In this document: positions 51,057 to 58,481 of the stretch, piece after piece
Numbering within the stretch: the stretch's first letter is position 1
Layout of the letters: each line of letters begins with the position of its first letter
Origin: Actinoplanes oryzae
GTDB lineage: Bacteria > Actinomycetota > Actinomycetes > Mycobacteriales > Micromonosporaceae
Length of the DNA stretch: 64,000 nucleotides
NCBI RefSeq assembly: GCF_030757795.1
Contig: NZ_JAUQWH010000019.1
Span: forward strand, 1 to 64,000
Direction: 5' to 3'
Program-made: the position numbers and the translations under genes
The notes under the pieces: generated by a model
Database searches by the model: none
What the model saw: only the letters and a program-made list of their open reading frames with translations
What the model was told of the DNA's origin: nothing

Positions 51057-51949
51057 CAGGATGAGCCGGTGGCGCAGGCCCGGAGCAGCTCCAGGGCCTG
51101 CGCCACCGGCGGGTTCTGCGCGACGGCGTTCTGGACCACCGCATGCACCGCGCGTACGGGGGTCGGCGCGACCAGGCCCACGACGGCGACCCCCTCGGGC
51201 AGGTGGGCCGCGCCGAGGCGGGGCAGCACGGTGATGCCGATGCCCGCGTCGACGAAGGCGATCGCCGTCGGATAGTCGTGCGCCTCGACCCGGAACGACG
51301 GGTGGAAGCCGGCCGACTCGCACGCGTCGAGCAGGTTGCGCCGGCACCAGCCCCGGGCGAAGTCGTTGTCGATCCAGCGCTCCGCCGCGAGGCTCGCCAG
51401 CTCGACCTCGGTGCGGCCGGCGAGCTCGTGGGAGCGGGGCACGACGGCCACGTACGGGTCGTCGTGCAGGTGGTGGGCGCGGGCGGTGCCCGTACCCCGG
51501 AAGCCGGGCGGGGCGACGGTGACCTGAAGGTCGGGCAGCTTGCCCGGCCCCGCGCTCAGCTCGTCGCGCAGCTCGAGGTCGAGGCGCAGGCCGGGAAAGG
51601 CGGCGAGCAGCCCGCGGGCGACGGCCGGCAGCCAGGCCGCGCCGACCGACGGGAAGTAGGCGATCGACAGGGACCCGGTGCGCCCGGCGCGCAGATCGGC
51701 GACCAGCGCCTCGACGTCGCCGAGGCTGGCGAGCACCCCGTCCACCTGCCGCGCGAGGGCGAGCCCGACGGCGGTGGGCTCGACGCCGCGGCCGCTGCGG
51801 GCCAGCAGGACCAGGCCGGTCTCGCGTTGCAGTGCCGTCACGTGCTGGCTGATGGCGGACGGCGTGTAGCCCAGCGCGGCGGCGGCCGCGTGCACGGAAC
51901 CGCCGGCCACGACGGCCCGGAAGACGCGCAGCCGGTGCAGATCGAGCAT
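51053..51949 (-). CDS. LysR family transcriptional regulator
   Basis: A 298-residue regulator. N-terminal winged helix: LDLHRLRVFRAVVAGGSVHAAAAALGYTPSAISQHVTALQRETG (residues ~2-45); the effector domain starts ~90 (GSLSIAYFPSVGAAWLPAVARGLLAAFP). The gene is divergent from an EamA exporter with 82 bp between, the usual layout for a LysR activator of the neighbour; the spacer has a low-GC stretch (51970-52010). Its last ~15 codons are inside a 16-bp perfect palindrome. ATG 51949. Confidence 0.92.
   Translation of the reverse strand: MLDLHRLRVFRAVVAGGSVHAAAAALGYTPSAISQHVTALQRETGLVLLARSGRGVEPTAVGLALARQVDGVLASLGDVEALVADLRAGRTGSLSIAYFPSVGAAWLPAVARGLLAAFPGLRLDLELRDELSAGPGKLPDLQVTVAPPGFRGTGTARAHHLHDDPYVAVVPRSHELAGRTEVELASLAAERWIDNDFARGWCRRNLLDACESAGFHPSFRVEAHDYPTAIAFVDAGIGITVLPRLGAAHLPEGVAVVGLVAPTPVRAVHAVVQNAVAQNPPVAQALELLRACATGSSC
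51066..51109. terminator. 16-bp perfect palindrome inside LysR 3' end
   Basis: CCGGTGGCGCAGGCCC (51066-51081) pairs perfectly with GGGCCTGCGCCACCGG (51094-51109), 12-nt loop. It begins 10 bp past the DUF1996 stop and lies wholly inside the LysR coding sequence (C-terminal PVAQALELLRACATG). It can terminate the plus-strand gene, while LysR must be read through it. Confidence 0.75.
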
Positions 51950-52031
51950 GCCCCGACCGTACAGTCCGGCTTAACAATACGAAAGATCTACTCGCTTGTG
52001 CTAACGACTTCCTCCGGCCAGAGTCGGCGGA

Positions 52032-52904
52032 GTGAACCAACGGACCCTTCCCCTGCTCGCCGCCGGCGTGACCATGCTGCTCTGGGCGTCGGCCTTCATC
52101 GTGATCCGCTCGGTGGGCCCGCACATCAGCCCGGGCGCGCTCGCGCTGGGCCGCCTGCTGACCGGCACGATCGCCCTGGGCGCGGTCGCGCTGGTGCGGC
52201 GGCGGCCGGTCCCGCGCGGGCGGCCGTTGCTGCTGGTCCTCGGGTACGGCGTGCTCTGGTTCGGCATCTACGCGGTGCTGGTCAACGCCGCCGAGCAGCA
52301 CCTGGACGCCGGGACGACCGCGCTGGTGGTCAACCTCGGGCCCATCCTGATCGCCGTGCTGGCCGGGCTGTTCCTCGGCGAGGGCTTCCCGCGGCCGCTG
52401 CTCGCCGGGCTCGCGGTCGCCTTCGCCGGCGTGGCGATCATCGCGGCGGCCACCTCGACCGGGCGGCACGACACCGCCGGGGTGCTGTTCGCGCTGGGCG
52501 CCGCGGCCCTCTACGCCGTCGGCGTGCTGCTGCAGAAGCAGGCCCTGGCGACGGTCGACCCGTTCACCGCGACGTGGCTGGGCTGCGCGGCCGGGGCGGC
52601 GGCGTGCCTGCCGTTCGCCGGGGACCTGGTGCACGACCTCGGCTCCGCCTCCGGGGGCACCGTGGCGGGCATGGTCTACCTGGGCCTGTTCCCCACCGCG
52701 ATCGCGTTCGCCACCTGGGCGTACGCGCTGGGGCGCATGAGCGCGGGCCGGCTGAGCGTCTCGTCGTACCTGGTCCCGGCGTTCACCGTGCTGCTGTCCT
52801 GGCTGGCACTCGGCGAGGTGCCGACGGCGCTGGCGCTGGCCGGAGGGGCTCTGTGCCTGGCCGGGGTGGCGGTCACCCGCCTGCCGTCGAGAGTCAGATC
52901 TTGA
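52032..52904 (+). CDS. EamA-family DMT transporter
   Basis: A 290-residue exporter with ten helices in two EamA repeats, starting with LLAAGVTMLLWASAFIVIRSVG and ending in the second-repeat pattern GTVAGMVYLGLFPTAIAFATWAYALGRM-SAG. These belong to the RhaT/YedA-like branch that exports amino acids or drugs. GTG 52032. Divergent from the LysR gene, which is likely its activator. Substrate unknown. Confidence 0.92.
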   Translation: MNQRTLPLLAAGVTMLLWASAFIVIRSVGPHISPGALALGRLLTGTIALGAVALVRRRPVPRGRPLLLVLGYGVLWFGIYAVLVNAAEQHLDAGTTALVVNLGPILIAVLAGLFLGEGFPRPLLAGLAVAFAGVAIIAAATSTGRHDTAGVLFALGAAALYAVGVLLQKQALATVDPFTATWLGCAAGAAACLPFAGDLVHDLGSASGGTVAGMVYLGLFPTAIAFATWAYALGRMSAGRLSVSSYLVPAFTVLLSWLALGEVPTALALAGGALCLAGVAVTRLPSRVRS

Positions 52905-53009
52905 ACAGTGACTGCCCGTGAGGCATCGACTCCGGTACTCTGCGCCGCCTAGGTTCGTGACGCCATTACTTAGAGCAGTGTCGATGCACAAACGCGATCA
53001 GGAGGCGGG

Positions 53010-54200
53010 ATGAGCACGGGTGACCAATCGAGGACCGTGACCACCCGTTACATCTGGATTCCGCACGGTGGCAGCGGCGGCTGGCTGCTCGTGCACCGCA
53101 GCATCGCCGGCACCGTGCCCGGCGGCGACGGCGGGCGCAGCTCCGAGGAGTTCTGGGTCACCGGCGAGATCGCCCCCGAGGACGCGACCGACGTGCTCCG
53201 GGAGTCCGGCGACGCGTGGCGGCCCATGGTGCTCGGCGAGCCGGTCAACTTCCTGCTCTGGCCGTATGTGCTGACCGCCGTCACCGGGCGCCAGCTGCGC
53301 CGCGTCCGCGAGCAGGTGCTGCTCACCCCGATCCGCCCGCTCGCCGACATCCGCGTCCAGGTCACCGAGACCCCGGACGGCCCGGTGGTCGCCGCGCCCG
53401 CCCTGGTGACCGTGGCCGACGACCCGTACGCCCCGCGGACCGCCGACCTCGCCCTCGACGACGGCTGGGAGACCGGCGGCCTCGACCCGGCCCGCCGCCG
53501 CGAGGTGCTGCTGGCCGCCCTCGACCGCCGCGTCGAGCTGCCCGTCGCGAGCCCGGCCTGCGTGGTGCACATCAACCGCTTCGTCGGCTCCCACGACGAG
53601 CCGCCCCTCGACCGGCGCGGCGTCCGGGCCGCCGTGGCGGCGGTGCTGGCCGACCCGGCCGACCCCGGCCCGCGCGAGCGCCTCGTCGACGAGCTGGCCG
53701 GCCACGGCTGGAGCTGCACCGCCGAGCCGCTCGTGCTGCGCGGCATGCCCAAGCCGGCCTTCCTCGACCGCATCGCACTGTTCCTGACGCGCGAGGGCGA
53801 CCGGGCGGCGTACCGGATCGTCGCGCCGCCCGCCGTCGCCGAGGTCATCGCCCAGGACGAGGAGCTGGCCACCGAGCTGGCCGCCTTCCTCGCCCCGCTC
53901 GAGCCGGCGCTGCGCCCGTCCGACGTGACGTTCCTCGAGCTGCTGCCGGGCATGTGGGACGTCCCCCGCGAACGCGCCATGTCGCTGGCCCCGCCGGCCT
54001 GGGACGAGGTCGTCGCGCTGCCGGAGGGCGGCACGGTCACGGTCGGCAAGCCGCCGGTCCTCGACATCCGCCACGTCGAGCTCTTCGACAGCCAGGGCCT
54101 GCCGAGCGGCACGTTCGACCTGTCGTCCATCCCGATGCAGACCACGGGCGGCAGCGCCATGGAACGGTCCTCCGGGCTCGACCCGCGTGGACGTCGCTGA
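53010..54200 (+). CDS. Unrecognised 396-residue protein
   Basis: I do not recognise the family. It is soluble, with no signal peptide or transmembrane helix. Visible features: a beta-rich N-terminus with WIPHGGSGGWLLVHRSIAG; a central PVNFLLWPYVLTAVTGRQLRRVREQVLL; then PVASPACVVHINRFVGSHDEPPLDRRG and a helical C-terminal half (FLDRIALFLTREGDRAAY, IAQDEELATELAAFL) ending in a Gly/Ser-rich tail. Start ATG 53010 has an excellent ribosome site (GGAGGCGGG). Stands alone, convergent with the MBL gene; about 190 bp follow with no firm gene. Confidence 0.7.
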   Translation: MSTGDQSRTVTTRYIWIPHGGSGGWLLVHRSIAGTVPGGDGGRSSEEFWVTGEIAPEDATDVLRESGDAWRPMVLGEPVNFLLWPYVLTAVTGRQLRRVREQVLLTPIRPLADIRVQVTETPDGPVVAAPALVTVADDPYAPRTADLALDDGWETGGLDPARRREVLLAALDRRVELPVASPACVVHINRFVGSHDEPPLDRRGVRAAVAAVLADPADPGPRERLVDELAGHGWSCTAEPLVLRGMPKPAFLDRIALFLTREGDRAAYRIVAPPAVAEVIAQDEELATELAAFLAPLEPALRPSDVTFLELLPGMWDVPRERAMSLAPPAWDEVVALPEGGTVTVGKPPVLDIRHVELFDSQGLPSGTFDLSSIPMQTTGGSAMERSSGLDPRGRR

Positions 54201-54389
54201 TCCCTACCGGGCCCGGCCGTGCCCGGCTCAACGCACCGGACAGGCGGCGGCTGACCCGCGGACGCACCGCATCACCGCTGATGTCGCCGAGGCCCGGGCT
54301 GCCGTCACCGCGGTCGCGGCGGTCGACCGGAAGCTCGTCGGCCTCGACCGGCTCGCCGCCCAGGAGGCCTCGGCACCGGTCGTCCGGGG

Positions 54390-55184
54390 CTACCGCTCCT
54401 GGCCGATGCGTCGCACCTGCCCGGCGTGGACATCGCTGACCCACTCCCAGCCGGGTGCGGCCCGCGGGCCGATGCGGGGGTCGTCCGGCGCCGTCCCCCG
54501 CCGGAGATGGTGCAGGTAGGCCCGGTCGCGATCGATGCGTTCCTTCGTGTCGTGCCCGGCCGAGCCGTGCCCGGGGACGACGACATCCCCGTCCTGGTCC
54601 GCCAGCAGGTCCAGCGCCGCGAGGTAGTCCCCGATCGGGTCGGCGGCCTCCGCGTCGAGCATCGGGATCAGCACATCGGACAGCATGTCGCCGGCGACCA
54701 GCACCCCGCGGTCCTCGATGACCAGGGCCGCGTGGCCGGGCGCGTGGGCCCGGTGCTCGGCGATCCGCACCGCGGGCCCGTCCCAGGGGACGTGCACGGT
54801 GCCGGCGGGCAGGCCGGTGATCTCCCCGTACAGGTCGAGCGACATGTGCTCGGCGATGCCCGTACCGTCGAGGTGCTCGATGACGGCGGCCTTGGTCTCC
54901 GGATCGTTCTCGACCGCGGCCGCGCACCGGGCCGTCCCGTAGCGAGGGGCCACGCCGAGGCGCGCGTGCCACAGCAGGTGGTCCCAGTCCGGGTGCGTCG
55001 AGAAGCCGGCCGCGACGGTCCAGCCCTCGCGGGCAAGGTCGTCCGCGAGGCAGGTCAGCTCGTGCTCCTGCAGCCCGGGATCGATGAGCAACACACGGTT
55101 GCCGCTCCCCCGCACGACGACGGTGTTGCTCATCAGGAAGTCGCTCCGGTGGAGGTGAACGCCCTCCGCGATCGGCGTCAACAT
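54390..55184 (-). CDS. MBL-fold metallohydrolase
   Basis: A 264-residue metallo-beta-lactamase-fold protein. The zinc motif is HPDWDH (about residues 64-69): the usual H-x-H-x-D-H has Asp in place of the second His. Later ligands H in RAHAPGHAALV, D in VLVAGDMLSD and H in VVPGHGSAGH are present. It would hydrolyse a thioester, lactone or similar. ATG 55184 overlaps the reductase stop by 7 bp, so both are co-transcribed. Zinc occupancy of the altered site is uncertain. Confidence 0.88.
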   Translation of the reverse strand: MLTPIAEGVHLHRSDFLMSNTVVVRGSGNRVLLIDPGLQEHELTCLADDLAREGWTVAAGFSTHPDWDHLLWHARLGVAPRYGTARCAAAVENDPETKAAVIEHLDGTGIAEHMSLDLYGEITGLPAGTVHVPWDGPAVRIAEHRAHAPGHAALVIEDRGVLVAGDMLSDVLIPMLDAEAADPIGDYLAALDLLADQDGDVVVPGHGSAGHDTKERIDRDRAYLHHLRRGTAPDDPRIGPRAAPGWEWVSDVHAGQVRRIGQER

Positions 55185-55744
55185 ACCGAGTACCGCCGCA
55201 TGGTCACTCCCCGCTCGAAGGACTTCTGCTCGACAAGCTCGAGCTCGACCGTCCCATCATGCCCGTCGAACAAGGGCCGGCCCGCGCCGAGGATCACCGG
55301 ATGGGTGAAGAGCAGCACCTCGTCGAGCAGCCCGGCCGTGAGCAGTTGCGTGGCGAGGGTCGCGCCGCCGACCCCGATGAGGCCGTCGGTCTGCTCGCGC
55401 ACGGCGGCGAGTTCGCCGAGGTCGCTGACGATCCGCGTGTTGTGCTCGGCGCTGGTGCGGGTGCGGGAGACGAGGACCTTGGGCTTGGCGGTCCAGATCT
55501 CGCCGTACTCCCGCAGGTAGTCCGGCAGCGAGGCATCCCCGGCGGCCTGCGGCCAGAAGGACTCCATCGTCTCGTGGATGATCCGGCCCTGCACCATCAT
55601 GGACAGCGCCCGCGCCCGGTCATTGAACTCCCGATGCAGCTCCTCGCCGATCCGCATCCACTCGCCGCCGCCGTTCTCCCCGGGCGTCCGCTCGATCCGC
55701 AGATCAAGAGAAACATTCATCCAGTACGCGAATCGTCCCGCCAT
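55178..55744 (-). CDS. Dihydrofolate reductase family (RibD C-terminal-like) protein
   Basis: A 188-residue NADPH-dependent reductase-fold protein of the RibD_C/DHFR superfamily: MAGRFAYWMNVSLDLRIE at the start, LSMMVQGRIIHETMESFW and the cofactor segment GLIGVGGATLATQLLTAGLLDEVLLFTHPVILG. Small stand-alone members are common in actinobacteria; their substrates (pteridine, riboflavin-like or others) are unknown. ATG 55744 is chosen over 55762 because it starts the conserved strand and follows AGGA. Overlaps the MBL gene start. Confidence 0.88.
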   Translation of the reverse strand: MAGRFAYWMNVSLDLRIERTPGENGGGEWMRIGEELHREFNDRARALSMMVQGRIIHETMESFWPQAAGDASLPDYLREYGEIWTAKPKVLVSRTRTSAEHNTRIVSDLGELAAVREQTDGLIGVGGATLATQLLTAGLLDEVLLFTHPVILGAGRPLFDGHDGTVELELVEQKSFERGVTMRRYSVC

Positions 55745-55789
55745 GCGCCCATCCTGGCCCATGGCGCCCCGGCCCGCGGGCCGACGCGC

Positions 55790-56715
55790 TCAGTGATCGG
55801 CGTGCTGGGCCGCGTACTCAAAGTAGATGTCGTCCAGGACACGCCGTGCGGCCACGAAGTCTTCCGCGTCCTCGGGATGCTCAAGGGTGTAGGCGCATGT
55901 GGCGAGGGTCTTCCACAAGGCCCAGCCACGTCCGCGTGCCCACATCGCATCGTCCACGGACAGCTTCTCGCGGAATGCCTCTCGGCCGTCAGCGGTCAGC
56001 ATCGTCCAGGCGATCGCCAGATCGCAGGCCGGGTCGCCGACGCCGCAGGTCCCGAAGTCGATGACGGCCGCCAGCCGGCCCTCCGCAAGCAGGAGGTTTC
56101 CCTGGGCGACGTCGCCATGGAACCACCGGTCCACACCGTCCCAGCGGGCGTCGAGTGCCCTCGCCCAGATCTCGCGAACCAGCCCCGCGTCGACGTGACC
56201 GTCCAGTGTCGCGAGCGCACGCTCCACCTCCTTGTCGTAGGTGCGCAGGGTCGCGCCCCGGAACCAGTTGTGGACACCCGGCTGCGGACCGCCGGCGGCG
56301 TCGACGCCCTGCAGGGCCGCCAGGAACTCTGCCAGGTCGATCGCGAATCGCACCGGGTCGGCGATGCGGTCCACGCTCGCAGGTTCGCCGTCGAGCCACC
56401 GATAGATCGACCACGGGAAGGGGTAGCCCGCGTCCGGCCTGCCCTTCGCCACCGGGACGGGGATGGGCAGCGGCAGCCTGGCGGCCAGGACGGGAGCCAC
56501 CGATGCTCCTTGTCGACCGCCAAGGCGTACTCGGCAGCGCTGGGCAGACGCACCAGCCGCTCGGGGCCGAGGTGAAAGGTCCAGTTGTCCCAGCCGCCTC
56601 TGACCACCGGCTGGATCGGGAGGTCGGCCAGGTGCGGAAACTGGCCCGCGATGAGGCGACGAACTTGTCCCGCGTCGACGGTGATGCGCTGCGGCAGGGG
56701 ACCGAGATCGGGAAT
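55790..56715 (-). pseudogene. Aminoglycoside phosphotransferase-like gene, frameshifted
   Basis: Two frames together make one APH-fold kinase. The N-terminal part, from about 56715, reads PLPQRITVDAGQVRRLIAG ... VVRGGWDNWTFHLGPERLV ... DKEHRWLP, then stops making sense; the rest continues in another frame from about 56500 (VLAARLPLPIPVPVAKG) with catalytic WFHGDVAQGN and VIDFGTCGVGDPACD. One missing G in CTCCCGTCCTGG (near 56498) explains the switch. The N-terminal frame also lacks a start: six bases after a fine AAGGAG ribosome site there is ATT instead of ATG (56713-56715). Either a pseudogene or sequence errors. Confidence 0.8.
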
Positions 56716-56822
56716 ATCTTTCTCCTTGAGGCGAGCGGGGACGGCATTGCGGAGCGGCTATGAGGCAGCGGTGGCTGTCGGATACACGGTAGAGCCTGCC
56801 TCCCCGACCGTGGCGACGGCGG

Positions 56823-58403
56823 TCAGTGGGTCATGACGCGCTGGTGCAGGGCGGTGACCACCGCGCGGGCCGAGGTGAAGGCGCCGTGCTGCCACGCGAC
56901 CTCGTGGGTCAGCCAGTCGCCGGCGAAGTAGACGCGGCCGCGCGGCTGGAGCAGGAGGTCGTAGGCCGGGGTACCGAGCGGGACGCCGGTCCACGCGCCC
57001 TCCAGGTGCCGGGTGCGGTGCCACGCCTGGGACCATGATGCGGCGACGCCCTGCCGGTACACGTCACCGTGGATCTTGGCGCCCTGGGTCAGTGCGCGCT
57101 CCAGCCGCTGGGCGGGCGTCAGGGCGCCGTACGCCAGGGCGTTCTGCCCGGTGTTGTAGTAGCCGACGACCAGGCCGCGGGCGCTGTGGTAGCCGGTGGA
57201 GGGGTACCAGATGTGGGACAGGTCCAGGTCGGTCTCGGTGATGCCGCCGTAGATGCGCAGGTCCTCTTCCCACCAGCGGCGCCGGTACTCGAGGCCGATC
57301 TTGCCCGAGGGGGTGACGCTCCACGCGCCCAGCGCGGCGGTGATGTCGGCGCCCAGGTTGTGCGGGATGCGGGCCAGCAGGTGCGGGGGCAGGGCGGCGA
57401 CGCAGTAGTCGGCGGTCAGCGAACGGGTGCGGCCGGCCTGCTCGTAGCGCACCTCCACCCCGGCCGGGCGGTCGGTGACCGAGGAGACCACGGCGCCGAG
57501 CTTGATGCGGGTGGGGCCGATCGCCCTGCTCAGCGCGTACGGGATCCGGTCCATCCCCCCGACCGGCTGGAACATGACCATGGCCTGGTCGTAGCCGAAC
57601 TCGAAGCTGAAGTAGCGTCCCACGTTCGAGGCGAACACGTCCGCCAGCGATCCGGGACCGGCGAGCGGGGTGCCGGCGTCGTGTCCCGCCCCCGGGTACG
57701 CCGCGTAGCCCCGCCGGCTCGTGCCGGTGTACTCCCAGCCGGCGGTGCGGCCGCCGATGGCACCGTAGCTCTGCAGGAAGCTGAGCAGCCGTTCCTTGTC
57801 CGTGGCGCTCAGCTCGCCGTCGAGCGCCCCCTGGTCGGTGGCCTTCGCGAGCAGCTCGCTGACGTAGCCGTACACGTCGGCCTTGGCGGTCCGGTACTTG
57901 ACGAGGGCGCCGGTGGACTCGTTGTAGATCAGGGCGTCGGCGTTCTGGTTGGTGAACACCTCGATGGGCACGCCCAGCTCGCGGCAGTAGTCGAGGGTGA
58001 CCATCCACTGGGCGATGCGCGCGGGCCCGGCGTTCATGGAGATGCCGGGCGAGAACGCGGCGCGTTGCGTGTGACCGTCCAGATCGGTTTCGGTGGTGCC
58101 GCCGCGCACGGTGAAGTTGCGGCCGCCCGCCACGCCGCGCGCCTCGAGGACGGTGCAGTCGTAGCCGGCCTTGCCCAGCTCGTACGCGGTCGCCAGCCCC
58201 GCGACGCCGCCGCCGAGGATGACGACCTTCTGCGCGCCGCGGCCGGTCAGGTGGAAGTCGGCGCGGCTCGGGGCGCGGAACGGTGGGGCGGGTGCGGCGG
58301 CGGCCGGGGCCAGGCCGAGCGCGCCCATCGTGGCGAAGAGCGCGCCGGCGCCGCCGGTCACGCCCACGGTCTGCAGGAAACGACGCCGCGAGATGTCGGA
58401 CAC
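56823..58403 (-). CDS. Tat-exported FAD amine oxidase
   Basis: A 526-residue flavin monoamine/L-amino-acid oxidase-type enzyme. A twin-arginine signal (DISRRRFLQTVG, hydrophobic to LAPAAAA, ~45) is followed by the FAD motif KVVILGGGVAGLATAYELGKAGYDCTVLEARGVAGGR (~68-103), then substrate and helical domains, and the C-terminal VYFAGDWLTHEVAWQHGAFTSARAVV that closes the flavin site. It would deaminate an amine or L-amino acid outside the cell, producing hydrogen peroxide. GTG 58403 is taken; an ATG at 58466 in the same frame would add 21 residues. Divergent from the M14 peptidase (78 bp). Confidence 0.9.
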   Translation of the reverse strand: MSDISRRRFLQTVGVTGGAGALFATMGALGLAPAAAAPAPPFRAPSRADFHLTGRGAQKVVILGGGVAGLATAYELGKAGYDCTVLEARGVAGGRNFTVRGGTTETDLDGHTQRAAFSPGISMNAGPARIAQWMVTLDYCRELGVPIEVFTNQNADALIYNESTGALVKYRTAKADVYGYVSELLAKATDQGALDGELSATDKERLLSFLQSYGAIGGRTAGWEYTGTSRRGYAAYPGAGHDAGTPLAGPGSLADVFASNVGRYFSFEFGYDQAMVMFQPVGGMDRIPYALSRAIGPTRIKLGAVVSSVTDRPAGVEVRYEQAGRTRSLTADYCVAALPPHLLARIPHNLGADITAALGAWSVTPSGKIGLEYRRRWWEEDLRIYGGITETDLDLSHIWYPSTGYHSARGLVVGYYNTGQNALAYGALTPAQRLERALTQGAKIHGDVYRQGVAASWSQAWHRTRHLEGAWTGVPLGTPAYDLLLQPRGRVYFAGDWLTHEVAWQHGAFTSARAVVTALHQRVMTH

Positions 58404-58481
58404 GAGGTCATCGTGCGGCGGCTTTGTTTCGTCATGATGTCGATAGATGTAAACGCGTGAATGCATTGTTAGGGTCGGGCC

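Noticed and set aside
54187..54420. Plus-strand frame with G/C-ending codons after the 396-residue gene (MDVADPYRARP...).
   Set aside because: No ribosome site, no family, and it runs into the antisense of the MBL gene; kept as possible remnant only.
54186..54445. Nearly identical short sequences (GCGTGGACGTCGCTGATCC-like) at 54186 and 54426, suggesting a duplicated 3' end of the MBL gene.
   Set aside because: Similarity is limited to about 18 bp; the rest of the 190-bp spacer shows no resemblance to the MBL gene.
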